64,000 nucleotides of DNA from JAAXHH01 sp965248395. Lineage in GTDB: Bacteria > JAAXHH01. The position numbers were made by a program, and so were the translations under genes. Under the pieces are notes generated by a model, which was given only the letters and a program-made list of their open reading frames with translations, made no database searches and was not told the DNA's origin. Shown here one piece after another: positions 33,215 to 42,888 of the stretch (positions within the stretch are counted from its first letter, which is position 1; the number at the start of each line of letters is the position of its first letter). Location: NCBI GenBank assembly GCA_965248395.1, contig OZ252103.1, positions 1,612,001-1,676,000 on the forward strand, given 5' to 3'.

Positions 33215-36109
33215 ATGTCTCAACCACCTTTAAACGCCTCGCCCGCGTCCGATGCAGGTCCCTTATTCGGGACGTTTATCGCGGTCGCCCCTTGTTCTCG
33301 ATGGCGATCGGATACCCGTTCGAAAATGGTAAATGGCCCGCAACCTCGAACGGGATCCGGATCGTATTCGGCGGTGTTCCTGGATCAGGGAGCAACCGCG
33401 GAAGAACGCAACGGGCTGGACCAGGATGCGATACGGGCCATGGCCGGGTCGATCGGCGCGGGATGCCCTCTCGCCCTCTACGGAGTCGAGGAGAGCGACC
33501 GGGACGGTGAATTTGAACGAATTGCTTCCGACCTCAATTCGATACTGGTTGACGTTCGGCTCCTGGCCAGGAGCCTCCTGCCGGGACTGCGGGATTACGA
33601 GCTCGACACGGTTGCTTCTTTTCTGGGATTTGAAGTGGAGGAAGACACCGGGGAGGAAGAACCGGATCCCGCCCTCACCGCGCGTGCGACGGCGCGGGTC
33701 TGCATGGAACTTCTCGATATGCTCCTGATCCAGGAACCCGACACATTGTCGATCCTTGTCAGCCTGTCGGAGGGCACGGGAACGGGATTGGAGCGGGTGT
33801 TTGCCGAAATGGAGCGATCGAGGGCCGCGAAGGCGTTTTCCCTGCAGCATGCCCGGGACAAAGGACGAAACTCACCATTCGAACCCGGACTGCATACCAT
33901 CGGGGATGGCTTGTGCGAACCGGGAGAGGATGACGACGATCTCGACCTGCTGAACCCGGACGAGCTGGCCGGTCTGTTCGATACGGGCGGGCTCTTCGAA
34001 AGCCGGATGGAAGGTTACGAGCAACGCTCGCAGCAGGTGTCCATGGTTCGGGGCGTGGCCAGGGCATTCAACGAAGGCGAGGTTTTGCTGGTCGAAGCGG
34101 GAACGGGTACGGGGAAGTCGATTTCCTACCTGACACCGGCCCTGATATGGGCGGTGCGAAACGATCAGCGCGTCATCATTTCCACCAACACGAGGAATTT
34201 GCAGGAACAATTGTACTACAAGGACTTGCCGTTCCTGCTGGACAACCTGGGGCTGGCCTTCCGCGCCACGCTGCTCAAGGGCCGGTCGAACTACCTGTGC
34301 CTGGACCGCTGGCGCCAGGTCACCCGGCGGCCCGGGGATCATCTCACCCCGGAAGAACGGGAGGCGGCGATCCCCCTGGTGGTGTGGGCCCGGGAAACGA
34401 AAACGGGCGACATTTCGGAACACGCGGGATTCAACAGGGGGGTCGGCCGCGGCCTATGGGAGAAAATCAACGGAGAGGGGACCGCATGCCCCCGGTGCGT
34501 GTTCAAGGAGGAGTGCTTCGTCAACCGGGTCCGGGCGGCCGCGATGGCGTCTCATGTTGTCATCGTCAATCATGCCCTGTTGTTTTCCGATCTGCAGGCC
34601 GATCATGCCGTGCTTTCCAGGTACACTCATCTCATTATCGATGAAGCCCATAATCTGGAGCGGGCCGCCGTACAGCACCTGACCCTGGAAATCGGGGGCT
34701 GGCGCATGCGCAGCGTGCTGAGCAAGATGTACACACCCGAGCGCGGCGGCGCCGGCGTGCTCGCGGGGCTGGACAGGCTGGCTTCCCGGGGCGCGGAGAA
34801 CCAGGAGTGGAAGACTCCGCTGGCGGCGGGTACCAGGATGGCCATTGACCGCCTCATGGAGGTGAACCGCCGGATCGAGGAGTTCTTCCGCATCGCCAGC
34901 GATGAAGCGCACGGCCATTCCGCCGAACGGTCGACCCAGAAGACGAAACTAAGATACCGGGCCAACGACGACTACGCCGGGATCCTGAGATCAGCGGCGC
35001 CGGTTCTCATAGGAGGTTGCGCAAGCCTGCGCGAGGCCCTCGGCACGCTATACGGGACGCTGGACTACGTTCCCGATTCCTGGCTGGATGACCGGGAAGC
35101 CCGTATGAACGCGATTCAGGCCGCCATGGAATTCTGCAGGGAAATGGAGGAGCGCCTGTACCTGTTGACCTCGGCGGAAGAAGAAGACAGGGTATACTGG
35201 GTCGAAGCCTCCCGGGCCCATCCCATGTCCTGCCTCCTGACCGGCGCTCCGCTCCAGGTGGCGGAGCGGCTGCATGATGATCTGTTCAGCTCCATGCGGA
35301 CCGTCGTGCTCACGTCCGCAACGCTGACGGTCGGTGAAAAATTCGACTACCAGATCGAAAGGCTGGGGCTCGATCGGATAGCTGCCCCGCGCCTGCAGGT
35401 CCAGGGTATAGGTTCGCCCTTCGATTACGAGGACCAGGTGCTGGTCGGCGTGCCCGCGAACTTTCCATCTCCCAGGTCCGAATCTTTTCAAGTGGCGATC
35501 AGCCGGCTCATCCTGGACCTGGTCGTATCCACGAGGCGCAGCGCCCTGGTGCTGTTCACTTCCTACAGCCAGTTGAACCGGACCTTTCAGGACATCGAAC
35601 CGACCCTGGGGGAACACGGTGTGGTCACGATGGCGCAGGGCACGTCAGGACCGCGGTCGGCGTTGCTGGATCGCTTTCGCCGATCCGACACTGCCGTATT
35701 GCTGGGCACCGACAGTTTCTGGGAAGGGGTCGATGTACCCGGGAAAGCACTCGAGATGGTCATCTTGGTCAAGCTGCCCTTCGCCGTGCCGACCGAACCC
35801 TTGGTCCAGGCGCAGGTGGAACGACTGGAGGAAGCCGGTCGCAACAGTTTTCTTGAATTCCAGGTGCCGGAGGCGGTCATCAAGTTCAGGCAGGGTTTTG
35901 GCCGGCTTATCCGTTCCACGAGAGATTACGGTGTCGTCACGATACTGGACCAGCGTGTGATCAGCACGGCCTACGGAGGTCTGTTCCTGGATTCCCTTCC
36001 CGCAAGATCGGAGATATTTCCCCATGCCGACGCGCTGGTGGAGGGGGTGACTTACTGGTTCAAGGCACGAGACAAACGCAAGGTCGATGGAAGCCCGGCC
36101 ATTTCGTGA
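33215..36109 (+). CDS. dinG: DinG-family ATP-dependent DNA helicase with degenerate exonuclease-like N-terminus
   Basis: A 964-residue XPD/DinG-type superfamily 2 helicase. Walker A AGTGTGKS is at 295-302, the DEAH box is in LIIDEAHNLERA, and the Fe-S cysteines are in YLCLDRW, CPRC and EECF. VVLTSATLTVGE and GTDSFWEGVDVPGKALEMVILVKLPF are motifs III and V/VI-type, and GFGRLIRSTRDYG closes the core. The first 200 residues resemble the DnaQ exonuclease part of DinG (LLARSLLPGLRDYELDTVASFLG), but the HxAxxDAxAT catalytic motif reads DPALTARATA, so nuclease activity is unlikely. It should unwind DNA, perhaps D-loops or R-loops. Confidence 0.9.
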   Translation: MSQPPLNASPASDAGPLFGTFIAVAPCSRWRSDTRSKMVNGPQPRTGSGSYSAVFLDQGATAEERNGLDQDAIRAMAGSIGAGCPLALYGVEESDRDGEFERIASDLNSILVDVRLLARSLLPGLRDYELDTVASFLGFEVEEDTGEEEPDPALTARATARVCMELLDMLLIQEPDTLSILVSLSEGTGTGLERVFAEMERSRAAKAFSLQHARDKGRNSPFEPGLHTIGDGLCEPGEDDDDLDLLNPDELAGLFDTGGLFESRMEGYEQRSQQVSMVRGVARAFNEGEVLLVEAGTGTGKSISYLTPALIWAVRNDQRVIISTNTRNLQEQLYYKDLPFLLDNLGLAFRATLLKGRSNYLCLDRWRQVTRRPGDHLTPEEREAAIPLVVWARETKTGDISEHAGFNRGVGRGLWEKINGEGTACPRCVFKEECFVNRVRAAAMASHVVIVNHALLFSDLQADHAVLSRYTHLIIDEAHNLERAAVQHLTLEIGGWRMRSVLSKMYTPERGGAGVLAGLDRLASRGAENQEWKTPLAAGTRMAIDRLMEVNRRIEEFFRIASDEAHGHSAERSTQKTKLRYRANDDYAGILRSAAPVLIGGCASLREALGTLYGTLDYVPDSWLDDREARMNAIQAAMEFCREMEERLYLLTSAEEEDRVYWVEASRAHPMSCLLTGAPLQVAERLHDDLFSSMRTVVLTSATLTVGEKFDYQIERLGLDRIAAPRLQVQGIGSPFDYEDQVLVGVPANFPSPRSESFQVAISRLILDLVVSTRRSALVLFTSYSQLNRTFQDIEPTLGEHGVVTMAQGTSGPRSALLDRFRRSDTAVLLGTDSFWEGVDVPGKALEMVILVKLPFAVPTEPLVQAQVERLEEAGRNSFLEFQVPEAVIKFRQGFGRLIRSTRDYGVVTILDQRVISTAYGGLFLDSLPARSEIFPHADALVEGVTYWFKARDKRKVDGSPAIS

Positions 36110-36119
36110 GAAGCTTTGA

Positions 36120-37010
36120 ATGAAGCAAAGGATCATACAGTCCATGTCCGTAATCGGATCGATCGTCGTGTTCGGTCAAATGATCAAGTTTTCCCACAGT
36201 ATCTTCGCGCTGCCCTTTGCGCTGGCCGGCGCCGTACTGGCCGCCAAGGGTCACGGGATCGAATGGCAGCAGGTAGCCTGGATCGTCGTCGCCATGGTGT
36301 CCGCGAGGAGCGCGGCCATGGGATTCAACCGTCTCGCCGACAGGAAGATGGACGCCCAGAATCCCCGCACCCGGGATCGGGCGCTTCCAAGGGGTTGGAT
36401 TACACCCCGTACCGTTGCAGTTACCGTGGCAACCTGTTGCGTGCTGTTCGTCTTCGCCGCCTACCAGCTCAATCCGCTCTGCCTCATGCTGTCGCCCGTC
36501 GCCCTGCTCGTGATCCTGTCCTACTCCTTCTTCAAGCGATTTACCTGGGCGACCCACCTGGTCCTGGGCCTTGCCCTGGGCATCGCACCCATGGGAGCAT
36601 GGATCGCCGTAACCGGCACCTTCGATGCTGCGCCTCTCTGGCTCACCGCGGCCGTGTTGACGTGGGTGGCGGGCTTTGATATTATATATGCCTGCCAGGA
36701 TTACAACTTTGACATGTCACACGGTGTGCACTCGATACCCCGGCGCCTGGGACTCCGACCGGCGCTGGTGACGGCCCGCCTGCTCCATGTAGCCACCGTA
36801 TCGGCGCTGCTGGCCGTTTACCATGTTTTCGATCTACACGCGCTCTATCTTTGCGGCACGGCCCTGGTAGCGGGGATCCTGGTATACGAACACAGGCTCG
36901 TAAAGACGGACGATCTCTCGAAAGTAAACATCGCGTTCTTCAACACCAACGGTCTCATCAGCATAGTCTACTTCGGTTTCACGCTGGGCGATATCCTGTG
37001 GCCGATATGA
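36120..37010 (+). CDS. UbiA-family prenyltransferase (menaquinone/ubiquinone pathway)
   Basis: A 296-residue integral membrane protein with about eight or nine helices. The first Asp-rich motif is NRLADRKMD (residues 70-78) and the second is YACQDYNFD (about 195-203); both bind the Mg-diphosphate of the polyprenyl donor. It attaches the side chain to an aromatic quinone precursor. UbiE- and UbiX-type genes follow with 4-base overlaps, so the cluster makes menaquinone or ubiquinone. With UbiX and no ubiD or men genes in view, the futalosine-pathway enzyme MqnP is a plausible identity but not proven. Confidence 0.9.
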   Translation: MKQRIIQSMSVIGSIVVFGQMIKFSHSIFALPFALAGAVLAAKGHGIEWQQVAWIVVAMVSARSAAMGFNRLADRKMDAQNPRTRDRALPRGWITPRTVAVTVATCCVLFVFAAYQLNPLCLMLSPVALLVILSYSFFKRFTWATHLVLGLALGIAPMGAWIAVTGTFDAAPLWLTAAVLTWVAGFDIIYACQDYNFDMSHGVHSIPRRLGLRPALVTARLLHVATVSALLAVYHVFDLHALYLCGTALVAGILVYEHRLVKTDDLSKVNIAFFNTNGLISIVYFGFTLGDILWPI

Positions 37011-37720
37011 GTCGCACCAACGAAAAGTCCCGGCGCATCCGGTGCATGTTCGATCGTATCGCTCACCGGTATGATCTGCTTAACCACCTGTTGAGCGGAT
37101 GCAGCGACATCCTGTGGCGCAGGTCGGCCCTGCGCGCATTGAACGCTTCCGCGGGCGACCGGCTCCTCGATGTGGGCATCGGCACCGGCGACCTGGCGCT
37201 GGAAGCGCTGAAGGGAAAGCGGAGACCCGGATCGATCATCGGGGTGGACGTGGCCGAGGAGATGATGCGGATTGGCCGGACGAAGATGGCGGGCCGTTCG
37301 GATCTTCCCGTACGATTCGTCGGCGGCAGCGCGGAAACGCTCCCATTTCGGTCCGCGGTCTTCGACGGCGTCATGGTTGCATTCGGAGTTCGCAATTTCA
37401 CCGATATGGCTGCGGGACTGGACGGCATGTGGCGTGTATTGAAACCCGGGGGCAGGCTGGTGGTGCTGGAACTTTCCCATCCCAGGTATCCGATCATCAG
37501 CCACCTTTACCGGTTCTATGCCACGTACGTGATGACATGGATCGGCGGTATGATATCGGGAGATGCGGACGCTTACCGGTACCTGCAGGTATCGGTGGCC
37601 GGGTTTCCGGCCAGGGAGCGTTTCAGGTTGCTAATGAACCGCGCTGGATTCGTGGATACGGGTTGGCGCGACCTTTCACTGGGCATAGCCACCGTATACT
37701 GGGGGGATAAGCGGCCATGA
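37007..37720 (+). CDS. ubiE: demethylmenaquinone/ubiquinone methyltransferase
   Basis: A 237-residue SAM-dependent C-methyltransferase. FDRIAHRYDLLNHLLSG is the family opening and DVGIGTGDLALEAL is the SAM-binding loop; GVRNFTDMAAGLDGMWRVLKPGGRL and the late FPARERF also fit UbiE/MenG. It adds a methyl group to the quinone ring. The upstream frame is open, but the ATG at 37007 overlaps the prenyltransferase stop by ATGA, the clear start. Confidence 0.93.
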   Translation: MSRTNEKSRRIRCMFDRIAHRYDLLNHLLSGCSDILWRRSALRALNASAGDRLLDVGIGTGDLALEALKGKRRPGSIIGVDVAEEMMRIGRTKMAGRSDLPVRFVGGSAETLPFRSAVFDGVMVAFGVRNFTDMAAGLDGMWRVLKPGGRLVVLELSHPRYPIISHLYRFYATYVMTWIGGMISGDADAYRYLQVSVAGFPARERFRLLMNRAGFVDTGWRDLSLGIATVYWGDKRP

Positions 37721-38340
37721 AACATGTCGTGGTTGCCGTGACCGGAGCGAGCGGCGGACTATACGCCCTGCGACTGCTTCGCGCCCTGCTGGTCGGCGGT
37801 CACCAGGTCAGCGTCGTGCTGTCCGGTTTCGGCCGGTATGTGCTCAGGGAAGAGACCGGGCTTGCGGCGGGAGACGAACTGCAGGAAAGGCTGGCCTGTC
37901 TGTACGGATCGAGTGTTTGTAACGGAACGCTCACGGAATACAAGATAGGCGACCTGGCGGCTCCGATCGCCAGCGGGTCCGTACGCACCGACGGGATGGT
38001 CGTCATACCCTGTTCGATGAAGTCGCTGGCCGCTATCGCCCACGGCACGTCTTCCACCCTGATCGAAAGGGCGGCGGACGTAACACTCAAGGAGAACCGT
38101 CCCCTCGTGCTGGTACCCAGGGAAACGCCGCTGAACCTCATCCATCTGCGCAACCTCCTGGCCGCCGGTGAAGCCGGGGCGCATATCGTGCCGGCGATGC
38201 CGGCATTCTACCAGAAGCCGTCCACCTTCGAAGACCTGGCTGATTTCATTGCCGGCCGCGTATTGGGCCTGCTCGGCATCGAACACAACCTGTTTACGCC
38301 CTGGGACGCGAATCCCGACGAAGTGGAGCCGCAGGGATGA
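37717..38340 (+). CDS. ubiX: flavin prenyltransferase
   Basis: A 207-residue UbiX/Pad1 protein that attaches a dimethylallyl group to FMN, making the prenyl-FMN cofactor of UbiD-type decarboxylases. VAVTGASGGLYALRLLRAL opens the flavodoxin-like fold, CSMKSLAAIAHG is the conserved region, and LVPRETPLNLIHLRNL follows. Overlaps ubiE by ATGA. A UbiD decarboxylase is expected elsewhere. Confidence 0.93.
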   Translation: MKHVVVAVTGASGGLYALRLLRALLVGGHQVSVVLSGFGRYVLREETGLAAGDELQERLACLYGSSVCNGTLTEYKIGDLAAPIASGSVRTDGMVVIPCSMKSLAAIAHGTSSTLIERAADVTLKENRPLVLVPRETPLNLIHLRNLLAAGEAGAHIVPAMPAFYQKPSTFEDLADFIAGRVLGLLGIEHNLFTPWDANPDEVEPQG

Positions 38341-38996
38341 AAGACCGGGATATACACGAAGTAATTACCATCCTGGAAGATGAGACGTCCCGGTGGACCG
38401 ATACGGCCCTGACGCTGGTGGCCGAGCAGACGCGGCACGATCCTTTTCGCATACTGATCGGTACCGTACTCAGCCTCAGAACGAAGGACGAGACGACGGC
38501 GGTGGCCTGTGAACGGCTGTTCGGACTGGCCGACAACCCCGAGACGATGCTGACGTTGCCCGAAGAGACCGTGGACAGAACCATATATCCCGTAGGATTC
38601 CATACGACAAAAGCCCGGAACATCCTGGAGATCTGCCGAATCCTCGCAGATAAGTTCAACGGCATTGTTCCGGACGACATAGACACCCTGGTTACGTTGC
38701 CCGGCGTGGGAAGGAAGACCGCCAACCTTGTCGTCACGATCGGATACGACAAGCCGGGTATTTGTGTCGATACACACGTACACCGCATTTCAAACCGCTG
38801 GGGTTATATCTCCACCAGGAATCCGGACCGGTCGGAATCGGCGTTGAGAGAAAAGTTGCCCTCCGAATACTGGATACGGTATAATGACCTGCTCGTCATG
38901 TACGGACAGAACCTGTGCAAACCCGTTTCGCCCTTCTGCAGCCGTTGTCGCCTGTCGCCTTTCTGCGACCGGGTCGACGTGGGGAAACACAGATGA
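38337..38996 (+). CDS. nth: endonuclease III (DNA glycosylase/AP lyase)
   Basis: A 219-residue base-excision enzyme that removes oxidised pyrimidines. The helix-hairpin-helix is LPGVGRKTAN with Lys127 as the catalytic nucleophile, and Asp145 in VDTHVHRI assists it. The Fe-S cluster cysteines are C-x6-C-x2-C-x5-C in CKPVSPFCSRCRLSPFC. It overlaps ubiX by ATGA, so it is translated with the quinone operon although the functions differ. Confidence 0.95.
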   Translation: MKDRDIHEVITILEDETSRWTDTALTLVAEQTRHDPFRILIGTVLSLRTKDETTAVACERLFGLADNPETMLTLPEETVDRTIYPVGFHTTKARNILEICRILADKFNGIVPDDIDTLVTLPGVGRKTANLVVTIGYDKPGICVDTHVHRISNRWGYISTRNPDRSESALREKLPSEYWIRYNDLLVMYGQNLCKPVSPFCSRCRLSPFCDRVDVGKHR

Positions 38997-39038
38997 AAGT
39001 GAAATTCAAATAACAGTATCCCAGGAGACAATGAATCA

Positions 39039-40007
39039 ATGAGCGAGCTATTGAACACACCCCGGGGGCTCGGAAGGGAGCCTCACATTATCGCAGCGTT
39101 GTCCGTACCGGTAAACGAAGCGGGTGAAATCGATTTCGAAGTCTTCGCCCAGGACCTGGAAAGAACCGCCCGGTACGGCATTGAGCCCGCCGTGCTCATG
39201 GATACCTACCAGATCAACCACTGTACACCGGATCAACAGACTAGGGGTCTGGAAGTCACCCGGGAAGTCTTGAACGGGAGGGCGTTTACAGCGGGTGTTT
39301 ATGTCGAGGACGAAATCGCGGGCGACGGTATTGAGGACATCATCCACGCGTACCGCGTCAAAATAGAGCGACTCGAACATCGGTACGGCGCCAGTCCGAT
39401 CGTTTTCCAGACGGAATGGCTGAAGAATGCGGATGCCGCCACGGTCGTCCGCGTCTACCAGGGACTGGCCGAGGCCTCTCGCGGTGGACTCAAGGCATTC
39501 GAACTCAGTCCGGTGTTCGCGCCGAACGGCTGGATGTTTCCGGATGAAGCGCTGGTCGAGATCCTGGACGGTGACAAGTGGGCGGGCGCAAAGCACTCCT
39601 CCCTCGATCCGTCCATGGAGTGGGTTCTGCTCCGGAAGATCAATCGAATCGGGAAGAAACTATACACGGGAAATGACTACGATTTCGCATCCATGATCTT
39701 CAACGGAAGTGACGCGCTGCTGGGTATTGCGACCTTCATGCCCGACATGTTTCGGGAACTCGCGGACGCCTTGAGGGATGGCGACCGAACCCGCTACCAC
39801 GATCTGGGGAACAGGATGGAATTCCTGGGGCGTGTGGCATTCCAGCCGCCAGTGCCGGCTTACAAGCACAGTGCGGCCATGGTGAAGAAGATGCGCGGAT
39901 GGTACCCGACGGATTTTGTACTGCCCAATAATCCGCTGCGACGAGACGAAGCACACCGGGAAGCGTTGCGGAATGCCCTGGAAAACCTGAACATCCCTTG
40001 CGGCTGA
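39039..40007 (+). CDS. DapA-family aldolase-like protein
   Basis: A 322-residue TIM-barrel protein of the dihydrodipicolinate synthase/N-acetylneuraminate lyase type. The likely Schiff-base lysine is K185 in WAGAKHSSLDPS. The substrate loops do not match those of canonical DapA, and no lysine-pathway genes surround it, so a sugar-acid or other lyase role is more likely. It stands 43 bases after nth. Assignment to the superfamily is fairly secure; the reaction is not. Confidence 0.7.
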   Translation: MSELLNTPRGLGREPHIIAALSVPVNEAGEIDFEVFAQDLERTARYGIEPAVLMDTYQINHCTPDQQTRGLEVTREVLNGRAFTAGVYVEDEIAGDGIEDIIHAYRVKIERLEHRYGASPIVFQTEWLKNADAATVVRVYQGLAEASRGGLKAFELSPVFAPNGWMFPDEALVEILDGDKWAGAKHSSLDPSMEWVLLRKINRIGKKLYTGNDYDFASMIFNGSDALLGIATFMPDMFRELADALRDGDRTRYHDLGNRMEFLGRVAFQPPVPAYKHSAAMVKKMRGWYPTDFVLPNNPLRRDEAHREALRNALENLNIPCG

Positions 40008-40014
40008 GAGTCCG

Positions 40015-40908
40015 CTATCGCTTGGTGTACCGGGCCAGGAGACTGGATATCTCCCGGGTCAGCTCGTTCGTTTTGTCTTCGCCGGTAGATAGCGCGCTTT
40101 CGAGGGCGTCCGCCAGGCCGGATACCTCATCGCAAAAAACCTTGTGGGCCTCCGCGTGCCGTGCAATAGCCTCTCGCAGGTCCGCGAGGATTTCCGTCAC
40201 CTGTTTGGTGGACCCTTCCGGGATCATCGTGGATACCTCTTGATCCGTTTCCTGTGTTGGCTGTTCCGAACCGGTATCGCCGTAAATCTGAGTCTCTTCG
40301 ATTTGCTGCGCGCCGTCAACCGGCTCCGCAAGCGCGCCGTCAGAGTCCGGCGCCTCCGCGGCTTCCGGCGCTTCGTCTTCATCAACGGTGTCAATAGTCT
40401 CCACGGTCTCTTCATGGGCTGCTGGCGGTTCTTCGGAGGGCGTCCCCGTTTCTTCCTCCGCGCCGGCGCCCGCGGCCTCCTGCCCAATTACGGGTTCGGG
40501 GACAGTCTGTGATGACGCGCCGAATTCCTCCGGCGCCCGACCGTACTTCCGGCGCGAGGTTCCGTTGGCTCCTTGTATCGAATCCGTGGGACTGTCGGCC
40601 CCTGCTGATGTGTCCTCTACGTGGACATCGGTACCGGCGTGCTCCAGATATCCTGCATCCGCCTCCAAAGCCCTCAAAGCGGTCGATCTCCGATCAACGC
40701 CGACCTCGGGCTCACCGGTCTGTCGCGTAGTTGACGCGCCGGTTTGGGGATGCATGAACAGGTCGATGGATTCCCTGGATACGAAGTACCGGCCATCCTC
40801 CCTGTAATACTCGAGTTTACCGTCTTCGCACATTCTCGTGACCTGGGTGGGCAACCTTTTCATAAGGTCCGCAGTTTCCAGCAACGTCATCCACTGCGTC
40901 TCCGGCAT
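40015..40908 (-). CDS. HTH/excisionase-like domain protein with acidic linker and C-terminal coiled coil
   Basis: A 297-residue protein in three parts. Residues 1-55 are a MerR/excisionase-type winged helix (LLETADLMKRLPTQVTRMCEDGKLEYYREDGRYFVSRESIDLFM). Residues about 60-235 are low-complexity, very acidic and rich in E, A, T and P. Residues about 236-297 form a coiled-coil segment (TEILADLREAIARHAEAHKV, ALSTGEDKTNELTREISSLL). The design suggests DNA binding at one end and oligomerisation at the other. No known regulator matches it overall. Confidence 0.75.
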   Translation of the reverse strand: MPETQWMTLLETADLMKRLPTQVTRMCEDGKLEYYREDGRYFVSRESIDLFMHPQTGASTTRQTGEPEVGVDRRSTALRALEADAGYLEHAGTDVHVEDTSAGADSPTDSIQGANGTSRRKYGRAPEEFGASSQTVPEPVIGQEAAGAGAEEETGTPSEEPPAAHEETVETIDTVDEDEAPEAAEAPDSDGALAEPVDGAQQIEETQIYGDTGSEQPTQETDQEVSTMIPEGSTKQVTEILADLREAIARHAEAHKVFCDEVSGLADALESALSTGEDKTNELTREISSLLARYTKR

Positions 40909-40968
40909 CTTGCTCCTCCCGCTAATTTGCGTACTGACCGGACTCCCGGTCCACTTGCCGTGTATGGC

Positions 40969-41250
40969 CTATAGAACTTCACCGGCTACCTGCCTGCCGT
41001 TGATTCGCAACTGTAATTTAACGCTCAACAGCGCTTTTGCAAACACTTCCACGAGATAATCGTCGGCACCGACCCGCAACGTCGTACGCAGTATCCGGGT
41101 TTTTCGAAGAGACACGCGCTGGATACTCCGGTCTCGGCATACACCGTCAACGTATAACCGCGCATCCTGGGTCCAGGTGCTGAATACCCTGATTTGATGG
41201 CCCTTGAATTCTGTCTTGCATTCAACGCCATCCGGATTCCTGTTGTCCAT
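40969..41250 (-). CDS. small conserved-looking hypothetical protein
   Basis: A 93-residue protein with an alternating beta-strand look (GHQIRVFSTWTQDARLYVDGV, TRILRTTLRVGADDYLVEVF, LQLRINGRQVAGEVL) and no signal or membrane segment. Its first 29 bases overlap the 3' end of the DUF2851 gene on the same strand, a normal operon arrangement. I do not recognise the family. Confidence 0.55.
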   Translation of the reverse strand: MDNRNPDGVECKTEFKGHQIRVFSTWTQDARLYVDGVCRDRSIQRVSLRKTRILRTTLRVGADDYLVEVFAKALLSVKLQLRINGRQVAGEVL

Positions 41251-42691
41251 GGTTTCGCCGGGGGAGATGGGCCGACCCGCTCATCACGCACTCGCCGCAG
41301 ACCTTGTTCCGGCAGGTCTCCCGGTCAATCTGAAGCAAGCCCTGCTGCAGGACGGCCCGGTCGATGGTTGCCTTCTTCTCCGGGGCATCATGAAACAGCA
41401 GGTTCGTCATCGACTGGATCACGCTGTTGCTTGCCTGTCTTCCGTAACCCGCGTACATATCGCGAACGAGCCCCATCCGGTCCGTCAGGCTATCCCGTTC
41501 CGCGAGGGCGTAGATAAAGGGAAGGACGACGTCAACTACCAGGTTTCGTTGCCGGTCCCTGCCGATCAGTGCCGCCCGGGTGGATCGCGAAGGCTCTCCG
41601 AACACGGTATGCTTCAACCAGTAATCTCCCGGTAGCGGCCTGGACATTTCGTCGAGCTTGTGGGCGACACGCCGCAATAACGCGAAAGGCTCCTGGTCCA
41701 CACCGGAATTCAATGGACTAACGAATTGCGAATCGAGACCGTCCTGCAGGCCTGCCGCGATAAAGTAACTCATACCGGCCAGGCGGACCGTCGGAAAGTT
41801 AAACGGTCTGAGGCGAAAAAACAACCAGTCATGTTCGTGCATGGACCGGACGGGGATGGAGCGCCTGCTGGCATCCCAGCGTGCTTCCAATTCCCGTACG
41901 TAGGGGTCGTCCCGGCAATCCGCACCGGATACGAGCCGCTGGGAAGGCAATAAGCCGGCGACACCAAACAGCAAGGCCTGCAGATCGACGATACGATGAC
42001 CGCCTCCCGTACCGACACAGGACCTGATCACGGCCATGGGCAGGCGGCGGGCGAGGCCCTGGAAAGCCTCGGCGTTCTTCACATATCCCGCTGCCCTCAT
42101 GACATATTCAAAGAGGGTCTGTTCCGCGGAAACCCGTGCCATCCTCCGGGACATGGCCGCGGCCTTTTGCTGAAACCGGTCGGTCCCCTTCTGGTTCAAG
42201 ATTGCATGAACGCGTTCTACGGACAGCTTCTTAACAAGACCCTGGCAGGGGTATCCAGTTTGGTCCGCGGTTTCCAGTCTCCGCCGGTATTGCTTGCGTA
42301 AACGGTCCAGCCCGTGCTGTAGGTGTTCGGAAAGCACCAGCGTGGGGATGTACTGCCCGTTCTGCTTCTGGACGACCGGGATCTTTTCGTCGTGCCACAT
42401 CACGACGTGCAACACCACGTTATTGTAGTGTGGGTCCCGGGTGTGGCCGTGTCGCCGCCAGTCGGCCGGCCTGACGTGTATCTCCACATCGCCTTGAAGG
42501 CGTTTACCGGGCCCGAAGGAGAGAACCGCCCGGAGGAAATCGGGACCGCTGTCAGGGTTCAGCGTACCGGGATGATAGAGTCTGAGCGTTCTTCCGTCTG
42601 TCAGTCTGAGTCTACCCGACCGGGGCAGGCGTTCCTGCCAGAGGTGCCAGATGAGCGCTTCCGCAATATCCGCATCCGCAATACGAAGCAT
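41222..42691 (-). CDS. DUF2851 family protein
   Basis: A 489-residue protein matching DUF2851: LIWHLWQERLPRSGRLRLTDGRTLRLYHPG, then LNPDSGPDFLRAVLSFG, GDVEIHVRPADWRRHGHTRDPHYNNVVLHVV. The family is common in Bacteroidota and related phyla, and has no known function. A Cys-rich end (CRNKVCGECVMS) could bind metal. No signal peptide. It is followed with overlap by the small hypothetical gene. Confidence 0.88.
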   Translation of the reverse strand: MLRIADADIAEALIWHLWQERLPRSGRLRLTDGRTLRLYHPGTLNPDSGPDFLRAVLSFGPGKRLQGDVEIHVRPADWRRHGHTRDPHYNNVVLHVVMWHDEKIPVVQKQNGQYIPTLVLSEHLQHGLDRLRKQYRRRLETADQTGYPCQGLVKKLSVERVHAILNQKGTDRFQQKAAAMSRRMARVSAEQTLFEYVMRAAGYVKNAEAFQGLARRLPMAVIRSCVGTGGGHRIVDLQALLFGVAGLLPSQRLVSGADCRDDPYVRELEARWDASRRSIPVRSMHEHDWLFFRLRPFNFPTVRLAGMSYFIAAGLQDGLDSQFVSPLNSGVDQEPFALLRRVAHKLDEMSRPLPGDYWLKHTVFGEPSRSTRAALIGRDRQRNLVVDVVLPFIYALAERDSLTDRMGLVRDMYAGYGRQASNSVIQSMTNLLFHDAPEKKATIDRAVLQQGLLQIDRETCRNKVCGECVMSGSAHLPRRNHGQQESGWR

Positions 42692-42888
42692 GTTATGTTT
42701 TCAGGCTGTGCGTGTCGTGTGGGGCCTATGTTCTAATCAGTCGGAAGACCGTCCCTGATCTCGAATGCCGAGGGTGCTGCGCGGCCGTTGCGATGCTGCC
42801 GGCCGACCTCCAAATGACGCTGGATTTTTAGCGCAGATAGGTTATAATCTGGAAAGGCCAGACACGTTTCAAATTTTCATAGAAACAG

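Noticed and set aside
36851..37006. 52-residue upstream extension of ubiE
   Set aside because: It overlaps the prenyltransferase coding sequence; the ATGA overlap at 37007 is the better start.
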